Shown piece after piece: positions 1-5,908 of a stretch of 6,017 nucleotides of DNA (the stretch's first letter is position 1; every line of letters begins with the position of its first letter). The position numbers were made by a program, and so were the translations under genes. The stretch is from an archaeon (lineage in GTDB: Archaea; Aenigmatarchaeota; Aenigmatarchaeia; GW2011-AR5; GCA-2688965): positions 1 to 6,017 of the forward strand of contig NZEE01000067.1 of NCBI GenBank assembly GCA_002688965.1, read 5' to 3'. The notes beneath the pieces are model-generated. The model was given only the letters and a program-made list of their open reading frames with translations, made no database searches and was not told where the DNA came from.

Positions 1-1590
1 ATTATAACTAGACCCATATAAACATCCCCCGTTATACATATCTTCATACTTTTTAACATTTTGAAATGCAGGATTAATAGTTTGAGAGTTCCAGTTGTAT
101 ATATCTAAATCGGGTAACACATCATCTAAAAGACCAGCTCTGCCGTAGTAATATAAAAAATCACCATATGGTTGAGAGTTATGAGCTGTCGAATAGGTAA
201 CGGACTCAGGCCCGGAATTTCCAGCCGAGGCAACTACCTGTAAGCCGATTGCGCCGGCGTTATTTACCATTTCTACTATGGGCTGAATTGCTGGCTCTGG
301 TAAATCATAACACCACATAGGACTATCTTTGCTACCGAGACTCATATTTATAGCATCTAATGAGGGGGTTTCACGAATAGCTAATTCTAATGCAAGGTAT
401 AATTCCCATTGAGGGTATGAACCAGAATTTTGCTCACCTTTAAAATGTACAATTTCGGATCCAGGTGCTACACCAACCGTTCCGGAACCGTCTTGCGAAT
501 CATATCCAGCAACTGTAGATGCTACATGGTGTCCATGATCGGAATGAGAATGGTACGATCCTCCAGGACCTTCCTGTTCTGTCCCTATTCCTGGATTCTT
601 TCCGATTGCGTATATACTGTCATATATGTCACAATCATTAGCAAATGTACCATCCGTCAAACACTCCACTCCACCATTAATGGTCGACCATTCATCCCCC
701 TGTCCGCATTCACAAACTATATCGCTCCACCAAGTATCCCATGGATCGCATCGCTGATCAGCGATGGAGCCGTAACGACACCAATCACATACTGCGTCAG
801 CTGGATATGCTTGACAATATGAGAATGAGAATGAGTATGGTTCTCCTGGAGGAAATACTATATCATCTGTTGCATCGCCCTTATAGAAATGTCTAAAATT
901 ATATCCAGTTACCTTATCACATGTCGGATCCATTTGACTTGGACTTACTTCTTCATCGCATCCGAAAGCGATATTCTGAACTTCTATATTGGAATCGATT
1001 ACACCTAATCTCCTGCCCTGCCCTTGATAACCTTCACTATGTGCTATGTCAGCAGCAATAGCAGGGATCGAACTTTCGAGGGTATGGTACGCCAGTTCTG
1101 AAGCTATGAGATTGAAACCTAGAGTTTTAATTGTTTGGATATCATTATCATTTAAATTATTGAGAAATATCCCATGAGATAAACCATAAGTCGTACCTAA
1201 TATTTTATTTTTAGAAATGGTTCCCGGAGCTGTCAATGTATTGGTAGCAGTTTTCAATTCATTTTGAAGTCTGGTTTTCTTTATCTCATATTGCGATTGA
1301 GCGTTAGTTAGACTATTACCCCCATTCCGCTGCGCGATTTTTAGTTGTTTTAATTGTTCCGTACAGGTATCCCATGACAGTCTAATGTACCATTCTGTAT
1401 TTAAATCATCATTATCTAAAGCATTATTAATTAAATACTCATTATCTATCGGTGGCGTTATTTCTTCTTCGCCTAATTGTTCCGGAACATGTTCTATTTC
1501 GATATTGGGCTCATACCACCATTCAGCTTCGAGTTTCCGAGACTGCTTTGCTTCTCTTTCTCGCCTTCTCTTATTCTTCATCCAACCCAT
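1..1590 (-). CDS. Subtilisin-like serine peptidase (S8A), 3' end outside window
   Basis: Reading down from ATG 1590 gives 530 open codons with no stop before the window edge. Residues 1-20 are strongly basic with no hydrophobic signal peptide. NIEIEHVPEQ lies at 29-38; about 63-170 resembles a coiled-coil plus I9-type propeptide ('GIFLNNLNDNDIQTIKTLGF', 140-159); the S8 core follows. Catalytic Asp is D199 in GVIDSNI, where the usual D-[ST]-G Gly is Asn. Catalytic His is H352 in DHGHHVAS, with His replacing the Thr of HGTHV. NMSLGS is at 415-420, and the oxyanion Asn is N458 in ASAGNSGP. The Ser motif (GTS.A) is not reached within 72 residues after N458, so it should lie left of the window. 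The Asp-His distance is 153 residues (about 32 in subtilisin), and this insert has ten Cys. The 1590 start has an AAGGA Shine-Dalgarno at 1598-1602, 7 nt away. Comparison with the paralogue at 2168-5698 suggests the original start was 1634 and that a frameshift intervenes. The family is clear; the activity and substrate are not. Confidence 0.9.
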   Translation of the reverse strand, partial: MGWMKNKRRREREAKQSRKLEAEWWYEPNIEIEHVPEQLGEEEITPPIDNEYLINNALDNDDLNTEWYIRLSWDTCTEQLKQLKIAQRNGGNSLTNAQSQYEIKKTRLQNELKTATNTLTAPGTISKNKILGTTYGLSHGIFLNNLNDNDIQTIKTLGFNLIASELAYHTLESSIPAIAADIAHSEGYQGQGRRLGVIDSNIEVQNIAFGCDEEVSPSQMDPTCDKVTGYNFRHFYKGDATDDIVFPPGEPYSFSFSYCQAYPADAVCDWCRYGSIADQRCDPWDTWWSDIVCECGQGDEWSTINGGVECLTDGTFANDCDIYDSIYAIGKNPGIGTEQEGPGGSYHSHSDHGHHVASTVAGYDSQDGSGTVGVAPGSEIVHFKGEQNSGSYPQWELYLALELAIRETPSLDAINMSLGSKDSPMWCYDLPEPAIQPIVEMVNNAGAIGLQVVASAGNSGPESVTYSTAHNSQPYGDFLYYYGRAGLLDDVLPDLDIYNWNSQTINPAFQNVKKYEDMYNGGCLYGSSYN

Positions 1591-1634
1591 AATTCATTCC
1601 TTGTATTTTCGATATTTTGAATTGGATTAGTCAT
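1578..1634 (-). other. 18-codon upstream ORF, remnant of the S8A N-terminus
   Basis: ATG 1634 opens the peptide MTNPIQNIENTRNELWVG and stops at TGA 1580-1578, overlapping the S8A start by 13 nt in another frame. Its ATG sits at the same place as the start of the second subtilase: both are preceded by TATTTATATAT and both peptides have 'IE' at residues 8-9 followed by an NE. In the second subtilase NE continues as WIKRKKR. Here the equivalent WMKNKRR appears only after 8 extra nucleotides (TTATGGGT) and in the S8A frame. The simplest reading is that this is the ancestral S8A N-terminus disconnected by an indel. A regulatory leader peptide, translational coupling or a sequencing/assembly error are alternatives. 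No Shine-Dalgarno precedes the 1634 ATG. Confidence 0.55.
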
Positions 1635-1671
1635 ATATATAAATATGAAGTATCTAAAATAATCCTTGCCC
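1632..1671 (-). promoter_or_regulatory. Conserved 40-nt leader in front of the S8A locus
   Basis: Read on the minus strand, the 40 nt from GGGCAAGGATTATTTT to the ATG at 1634 match the equivalent 40 nt before the second subtilase at 35 of 40 positions, with no gaps. The block ends in TATTTATATATATG in both copies. There is no ribosome binding site next to the ATG. The AT-rich block would place a -10-like TATTTA only a few nt from the start, so leaderless transcription is possible. I could not identify a convincing -35, so the promoter role is inferred from conservation only. Confidence 0.45.
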
Positions 1672-1721
1672 TGTATAGGTATTTGTTTGTATTATTAGAC
1701 GTAAGATAAATAAGGAAAAAA
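1656..1721 (+). promoter_or_regulatory. Promoter and ribosome binding site P1 for the T9SS mini-protein
   Basis: The 16-mer AAAATAATCCTTGCCC (1656-1671) includes a -35-like TTGCCC (1666-1671). After an 18-nt spacer comes the -10-like TATTAT (1690-1695), giving an expected transcript start near 1702. The Shine-Dalgarno AAGGA (1712-1716) is 5 nt from ATG 1722. The same arrangement recurs at 5720 and 5902, which is the strongest reason to believe it. The left half of the box overlaps the leader of the divergent protease gene, so both directions may be coregulated. Confidence 0.7.
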
Positions 1722-2156
1722 ATGAAAAACAATACATTACTTAAAGCATTATTAATCATAAGCACGTCAGCTCTTCTAATGTCTCAAGGCGGATTTATTG
1801 AACTACCATCGAATGGAGGAGATCCAAACAGTTCCGATACATTAATGACTGTTCCGCCTCCAGATTCGACAATGCTAAGTATTTTAGATAATAGGATTGT
1901 AGAAAATAATAGTCTTATAGCATTTCCCAATCCATTTAATGTAACCACTACAATTGATATCAACATTCCACTATTTGAAAGCAATTGTATTGTCTATATG
2001 TATGACATTACTGGTAAGGAAGTGATGTCAAAAATGATTCAGAATAACGATACATTTATTTTAGATGGATCTCACTATTCTGCTGGTACGTATATCATTA
2101 TATTGATGTCGAATAGTTCAATTATATCGAATACGAAAATAACTTTATTGAAGTAA
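1722..2156 (+). CDS. Small exported protein consisting mostly of a T9SS type A sorting domain
   Basis: The 144-residue product begins with a Sec signal peptide (MKNNTLLKALLIISTSALLM, residues 1-20, cleavage probably near 21-24). A low-complexity Gly/Pro/Ser/Asp linker runs to about residue 66. Residues 67-144 match the type A C-terminal sorting domain that directs cargo through the type IX secretion system and is normally removed at the cell surface: FPNPFNVTTTI at 68-78, MYDITGKEV at 93-101, DGSHYSAGTYIIIL around 115-128, and a terminal KITLLK. What is odd is the lack of a passenger domain: only some 40 residues lie between the signal and the sorting domain. The gene may be a minimal cargo, an anchor, or the decayed end of a larger protein. 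However, promoter, Shine-Dalgarno, signal peptide and stop are intact, which argues against simple decay. It is transcribed divergently from S8A and converges on the second subtilase, with 11 nt between the two stop codons. Confidence 0.88.
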   Translation: MKNNTLLKALLIISTSALLMSQGGFIELPSNGGDPNSSDTLMTVPPPDSTMLSILDNRIVENNSLIAFPNPFNVTTTIDINIPLFESNCIVYMYDITGKEVMSKMIQNNDTFILDGSHYSAGTYIIILMSNSSIISNTKITLLK

Positions 2157-2166
2157 AAATCTCTCC

Positions 2167-2182
2167 ACTACCCATCGGTAGT
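2167..2182. terminator. Weak hairpin between convergent genes, possible bidirectional terminator
   Basis: ACTACC and GGTAGT form a 6-bp stem around a 4-nt CATC loop, overlapping the stop codon of the subtilase. On the minus strand it is followed after about 6 nt by ATTTTT, a weak U-tract. An outer pair, ATTGAA (2147-2152) and TTCAAT (2183-2188), could extend the stem with a bulge. Only 11 nt separate the two convergent stop codons, so some terminator is expected here, but the stem is short and no perfect intrinsic terminator is visible. Confidence 0.25.
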
Positions 2183-5100
2183 TTCAATATACTTCTCTTC
2201 ATCACCTCCCGGTCCTCGATTGCTTGAAGTAAGGTAGCATTCATTGCCGGGAACTAAATCACATATATTTAAATTATGACATGCATTTATACCATATGGA
2301 TGGCAAAAACATAGATAGCATGATCCACTGCAATTAACGCCATCGCATATATCGGCGGGACATTCAAAATTATTTTCTATCCAAACGCTTATGTTTTCTC
2401 CTGTTGATAAAGATTTACAGCATGCATGTAATTGTCCTGTATATGAGAACATGTCTTCATCGCATGTCCACTCTGGGCTGTCAATTCCGCAATCTTCCGA
2501 CTGAGAATCATTTATTCCATTACATACATATTCAGTTCCTATCCGGATATCACCATCAGTTGATGCATTTATCCAGTATCCCTGGCCAGGATCTAATTGT
2601 GATGAAGCAGCATATGTATCTGAAAAACCATACAATGTCCCCGGTACGATAATATTTAATGGATCATATATATCTTCTACCTCAACAGATATTGATGGGC
2701 CTGAGATTAAATTCCATCCTGTCTGTAAAGATACAACGACAGAACTCACTTCAGTGTCAATTCCATATAGGCCTATCAACTCAGTAGTAGCATTATCGAA
2801 AAATAACCAATAACCGATTCCTAGCTCCATATCACTGGACCCATAATATGTTCCATCAAATCCATAAAGTGTTCCCTCGGTTGAAGATGGAAATATATAA
2901 TCTACGTCCGTATTATCTGCATCTATAGGCATCCCGACTAAATTCCAATCAGCATAATAATCTTGAGTAAAAGCAGGTGCCTGTTCAGGACCTGGAGTTG
3001 CATCTATTGCAGCTTTTACATCTAAAATACCAGCACCTTGTTGTTCCGGTGGAGCAGGAAATTGAATTTCTTCATCGGCTTGAATACATGGAATTGAACA
3101 GTTCTCCTCACATTCATCTTCCCAATAACCCCAATACCAAGTCTCATTCTCTTCACAAAACCATCTTCTCTGCCACGTCTTCGCATCAAATGCTGTATCC
3201 TTCAATATAGTTTTTACTTCACTCGGTGAAAGGTCTGGATTTTTCTGTAGCATTAAAGCGACAGCTCCCGCTACATGTGGCGCAGCAAAACTAGTTCCAG
3301 CACCAGATTTTATTCTTGCTCTATGACCGTGATTATCATGCCAAGTCTGGGTCCATCCTTCTGGGTTATCTCCCCCTACATTGCTACTTTGATCCTGACA
3401 TCTGACCCAACGAGGATCTTGTCCTCCACCAGACCAACTTCCAGGAGGGCCTATATAAGTTCCAGAGGCTCCACATATTCCAGATCCAGGTGCAACTAAA
3501 TCTGGTTTGTCGAAACTCTGTCCGGAGTCTTCTCCTGGAACAGTTGGACCCCTTCCGCTCCAACCGAGCACAGCATTAGAATATATATCATTCCAGGTAC
3601 CAGATCCTCCCTTTCCCTCCTCCCTAGAATATACAGCACCTACTGTTATAGCATCTTCACAACTCCCGGGTGAACAAATAGAGTATGACCACCCAGAGGG
3701 ATCTAAATCGCTTGTGCAGGGCCCGGGAGATGCAGGTCCATCATTTCCCGCGGCAGCAACGACGACTACACCAACGGCTGTGGCGCTTGAGACGGCTTGA
3801 CATTGCACATCATCAGGATTCCCCGGTGAGCCAATACTCATATTTATAATATGTAAATGATTATCGTATGTGCCTTCATCATACGGATCCATAGACTTCT
3901 CTATAGCTCTAATGGTTTGTTCAGTAAAACCCCAATTTTCGCTCCATGTATCTGTACATGAACCCGCGGTGCAGGGATGAAACTCCCATACTCTTGTGCT
4001 ATTTATCCAATTATTTATAACTTTCATTGGCCAGAGCTTAGCACCCCTCGCAATTCCAGGCCATGCTCCCCCACTACTGTTTGCAGCATCAAGGCCAGGA
4101 GGGAATTCATATCCAACACCTGCAGCTATCGATGCGACTAAGGTTCCATGTCCACCCCACATATACTTTCCCAAACCCCCGCCAATAGTATCAGACGGAT
4201 TTCCATGCATCTCATCAAAGGCCCCGTGGAGATCATTATAATATATTGGATTTCGCATCCCCCGTTTATATAAATCTTGTTCATAAAAATCACCAGGTGA
4301 ATAACATTGATAATCATGTTCTCCATCTATATCGCAATGTGGTGCCAGTACATCATCATCATATTCTTGATATCCTCCTTCTGGCCAGCCCCCACCAGCG
4401 GGCGTATCACGAACTGGTGATTGATTATAACAACATGTTCCTAGGAATGTTGATGATCCTGGATCATAACACTGTTCTCCTTTGTCTAAGCATTTAGGTA
4501 TTTGCCCCGATCCAATTCCAGTATAGTATTCTAAAACACAATCCCAATCTGGTAGCGGATCAAGAAATACTTCAGAATATTCAAAACCCTCACAAGGGAC
4601 ATAAGCTCCACATCCCTCTGTCATTCGGTTGGGTGGTATTTGAATAATAAACCAATCATAACCATCAGTATATCCATAGGGATCTAGTTCAGTGTTTTCG
4701 TAATCACAGCCTGAACAATGGATACGTCTCCAATATGTTCCACAATTAGCAGCATTTTCATCAGTTATACCATTTAGAATATCTAAATCTCCACCTGCTT
4801 CTTGTTTGCTTATCACATACGGATAAAAATTACTCGCTCCAGCAAACTTATCACATGTTTTCCACATTTCAAAAAATTCTTCATTATAAAATCTATTAGA
4901 ATTAGATTCAGAATCGTACCAGTCATAATTGGTATCAAATCCACAATCATCAAATTCTTTGTGAGTAAACCATATACCCGTGTCTAATATCCCTATTGTA
5001 ATTCCGTCTCCAGTATAACCAGTATCTTCCCATACTTCATTTGCTCTAACTGTTTGGTGAGATCGTTTTAATAATGGAACTGTAACTGGAACAAAGCTAA

Positions 5101-5698
5101 TATCAAATCCATCTTGATGTATTGCTGATATATCATTATCAGTTAGAGCATGTAAAAATATTCCATTAACTGCTTTATAAAACTCAGCAGATAATTTATT
5201 ATTTAAATTTGGTATTAGATTTTCTATTCTAGAAATAGCGACATTTATTTTTGATAACAATTCTTCTTCATATAGATGTAATTGATTTTGACGTTCTGTT
5301 TTGGATAATCCACCATCTTTTAACTGTTTATATATTTTAGCAGATGGTGGGTCTGGCAATTTAATAAACCAACTTCCTAGATTAGCTAAATCGGGGTCTG
5401 AAATATGCGATGGCATATCTGATATACCTCCATTATCTACCGGTGATGGATCTATCGACGGCTTAATACCTTCCCGTTCGCTGAATTGTTCCGGAACATT
5501 CTCTATCTCGACATTAGACCTATACTGCTGTTCGGTATTGCGTTTTTTACGTTTGATCCATTCATTCGCTCTTTCGATATTAGAATTTAATGGTGATATT
5601 GTCCCTCCTCGATCTAGTCGTTTCGACTTTTGAATTCCCGAACCCTTACCCTTGATCCATTCATTCGCTTTTTCGATATCGCGTTTTGTATCATTCAT
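2168..5698 (-). CDS. Large subtilisin-like serine peptidase (S8B) with Cys-rich insert, repeats and Cys-rich tail
   Basis: The 1176-residue protein is far longer than the roughly 275-residue subtilisin core. Residues 1-90 are charged and lack a signal peptide; they hold two copies of [DN]IE[KR]ANEWIK (7-16, 40-49) and NVEIENVPEQ at 62-71. Residues 107-215 look like a coiled-coil followed by an I9-type propeptide. The catalytic set is complete: D239 (GILDTGI), H517 (GGHGTLVA), oxyanion N652 (AAAGNDGP) and S803 (GTSFAAPHVAG). The Asp-His interval is 278 residues against about 32 in subtilisin and contains 14 Cys. Two 'WNL...TLYGF...GYW' repeats (about 918-981 and 995-1054) follow. A tail (about 1058-1176) has 14 Cys and no T9SS sorting domain. 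The start at 5698 has no Shine-Dalgarno, but the next Met is residue 95, after the conserved motifs. The family and active site are clear. Export route and substrate are unknown; the Cys content suggests disulfides and thus an extracytoplasmic location. Confidence 0.95.
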   Translation of the reverse strand: MNDTKRDIEKANEWIKGKGSGIQKSKRLDRGGTISPLNSNIERANEWIKRKKRNTEQQYRSNVEIENVPEQFSEREGIKPSIDPSPVDNGGISDMPSHISDPDLANLGSWFIKLPDPPSAKIYKQLKDGGLSKTERQNQLHLYEEELLSKINVAISRIENLIPNLNNKLSAEFYKAVNGIFLHALTDNDISAIHQDGFDISFVPVTVPLLKRSHQTVRANEVWEDTGYTGDGITIGILDTGIWFTHKEFDDCGFDTNYDWYDSESNSNRFYNEEFFEMWKTCDKFAGASNFYPYVISKQEAGGDLDILNGITDENAANCGTYWRRIHCSGCDYENTELDPYGYTDGYDWFIIQIPPNRMTEGCGAYVPCEGFEYSEVFLDPLPDWDCVLEYYTGIGSGQIPKCLDKGEQCYDPGSSTFLGTCCYNQSPVRDTPAGGGWPEGGYQEYDDDVLAPHCDIDGEHDYQCYSPGDFYEQDLYKRGMRNPIYYNDLHGAFDEMHGNPSDTIGGGLGKYMWGGHGTLVASIAAGVGYEFPPGLDAANSSGGAWPGIARGAKLWPMKVINNWINSTRVWEFHPCTAGSCTDTWSENWGFTEQTIRAIEKSMDPYDEGTYDNHLHIINMSIGSPGNPDDVQCQAVSSATAVGVVVVAAAGNDGPASPGPCTSDLDPSGWSYSICSPGSCEDAITVGAVYSREEGKGGSGTWNDIYSNAVLGWSGRGPTVPGEDSGQSFDKPDLVAPGSGICGASGTYIGPPGSWSGGGQDPRWVRCQDQSSNVGGDNPEGWTQTWHDNHGHRARIKSGAGTSFAAPHVAGAVALMLQKNPDLSPSEVKTILKDTAFDAKTWQRRWFCEENETWYWGYWEDECEENCSIPCIQADEEIQFPAPPEQQGAGILDVKAAIDATPGPEQAPAFTQDYYADWNLVGMPIDADNTDVDYIFPSSTEGTLYGFDGTYYGSSDMELGIGYWLFFDNATTELIGLYGIDTEVSSVVVSLQTGWNLISGPSISVEVEDIYDPLNIIVPGTLYGFSDTYAASSQLDPGQGYWINASTDGDIRIGTEYVCNGINDSQSEDCGIDSPEWTCDEDMFSYTGQLHACCKSLSTGENISVWIENNFECPADICDGVNCSGSCYLCFCHPYGINACHNLNICDLVPGNECYLTSSNRGPGGDEEKYIETTDG
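2537..2716 (-). repeat. Second WNL/TLYGF/GYW repeat of S8B
   Basis: This encodes residues 995-1054: WNLISGPSI, then TLYGFSDTY and DPGQGYWI. It aligns with the copy at 2756-2947 over WNL, TLYGF, the Y..SS segment and GYW. The module probably forms a small beta-rich extracellular or C-terminal domain. I recognise this pattern from secreted proteins of Marinimicrobia-like genomes, where it often precedes a sorting domain; here a Cys-rich tail takes that place. Confidence 0.7.
2756..2947 (-). repeat. First WNL/TLYGF/GYW repeat of S8B
   Basis: This encodes residues 918-981: WNLVGMPI, a DYIFP motif, TLYGFDGTYYGSS, and LGIGYWLFF. It sits directly after the end of the subtilase core, whose last helix is near residues 888-900, and is followed about 14 residues later by the second copy. 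It is a protein-level repeat; the DNA copies are clearly diverged, so the duplication is old. Confidence 0.7.
5552..5581 (-). repeat. N-terminal repeat copy b of S8B (NIERANEWIK)
   Basis: This 30-nt segment matches 5651-5680 at 27 of 30 positions and starts 99 nt (33 codons) further into the gene. It encodes residues 40-49. Retention of near-identity at DNA level points to a recent duplication within an otherwise diverged N-terminus. It is followed by RKKRN, giving an aromatic/acidic then basic pattern. Confidence 0.8.
5651..5680 (-). repeat. N-terminal repeat copy a of S8B (DIEKANEWIK)
   Basis: This encodes residues 7-16 and is the first of two near-identical 30-nt direct repeats. A third, degenerate copy (NIENTRNE) lies at the disrupted 5' end of the S8A locus near 1591-1616. 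The module could form a short amphipathic helix, but its role is unknown. Confidence 0.8.
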
Positions 5699-5735
5699 AT
5701 ATATAAATAGGAAATAATAAAAATAATCCTTGCCC
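5696..5735 (-). promoter_or_regulatory. Conserved 40-nt leader in front of S8B
   Basis: On the minus strand this runs from GGGCAAGGATTATTTT to the S8B ATG and ends in TATTTATATATATG. It matches the leader at 1632-1671 at 35 of 40 positions with no gaps. There is no Shine-Dalgarno before the S8B start, unlike the strong AAGGA sites of the plus-strand genes here, so leaderless or SD-independent initiation is a reasonable guess. No -35 was identified with confidence. Confidence 0.45.
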
Positions 5736-5785
5736 TGAATACTAAATTGTTTGTATTATTAGATGTTAATTAAATAAGGAAAACA
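5720..5785 (+). promoter_or_regulatory. Promoter and ribosome binding site P2 for the 40-residue ORF
   Basis: The 16-mer AAAATAATCCTTGCCC is at 5720-5735 with TTGCCC at 5730-5735. An 18-nt spacer leads to TATTAT at 5754-5759, and AAGGA at 5776-5780 is 5 nt before ATG 5786. The -10 context TTGTTTGTATTATTAGA is identical to that of P1. The downstream GTTAATTAAATAAGGA is identical to that of P3. P2 is therefore intermediate between the other two. Confidence 0.7.
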
Positions 5786-5908
5786 ATGAAGAAAACATCA
5801 ACGCCAAAAAAAATAGATCCCTTAGATTATTCTTGGGATAATTTATTTCACATTCACAACAAATATAAAAACAGCTATCGCAAAAAATACAAAAAAAATT
5901 CAAAATAA
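5786..5908 (+). CDS. Small Lys-rich ORF, 40 residues, function unknown
   Basis: The ATG at 5786 is preceded by a good AAGGA ribosome binding site and the P2 promoter; TAA is at 5906-5908. The product is strongly basic: MKKTSTPKKIDPLDYSW, a short aromatic/His middle (NLFHIHNKYKN) and a C-terminal SYRKKYKKNSK. There is no signal peptide or membrane segment. A soluble nucleic-acid- or ribosome-binding micro-protein would fit the charge, but this is a guess. The stop codon lies inside the conserved 16-mer of the next promoter, so the ORF abuts the following transcription unit. It occupies the same position relative to S8B as the T9SS mini-protein does to S8A, yet the two products are unrelated. 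The belief that it is real rests on promoter and Shine-Dalgarno, not on homology. Confidence 0.6.
   Translation: MKKTSTPKKIDPLDYSWDNLFHIHNKYKNSYRKKYKKNSK

Noticed and set aside
430..822. Plus-strand open frame opposite S8A
   Set aside because: It is antisense to the well-supported protease, has no ribosome binding site, and shows no domain-like features.
817..840. Short tandem GAGAAT repeat
   Set aside because: About two and a half hexamer units that simply encode Ser-Phe repeats within the S8A insert; too short for a meaningful repeat or slippage claim.
1784..1984. Minus-strand open frame with a hydrophobic N-terminal stretch
   Set aside because: It lies opposite the T9SS mini-protein, whose promoter, signal peptide and sorting domain are clear. 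The hydrophobicity is a by-product of the complementary strand.
3507..3800. Pro/Ser/Ala-rich plus-strand open frame opposite S8B
   Set aside because: Its composition is the expected shadow of the Gly-rich subtilase core on the other strand; there are no start signals.
5301..5633. 110-codon plus-strand frame opposite the S8B N-terminus
   Set aside because: It is antisense to the conserved leader motifs and has no Shine-Dalgarno or promoter like those of the other plus-strand genes.
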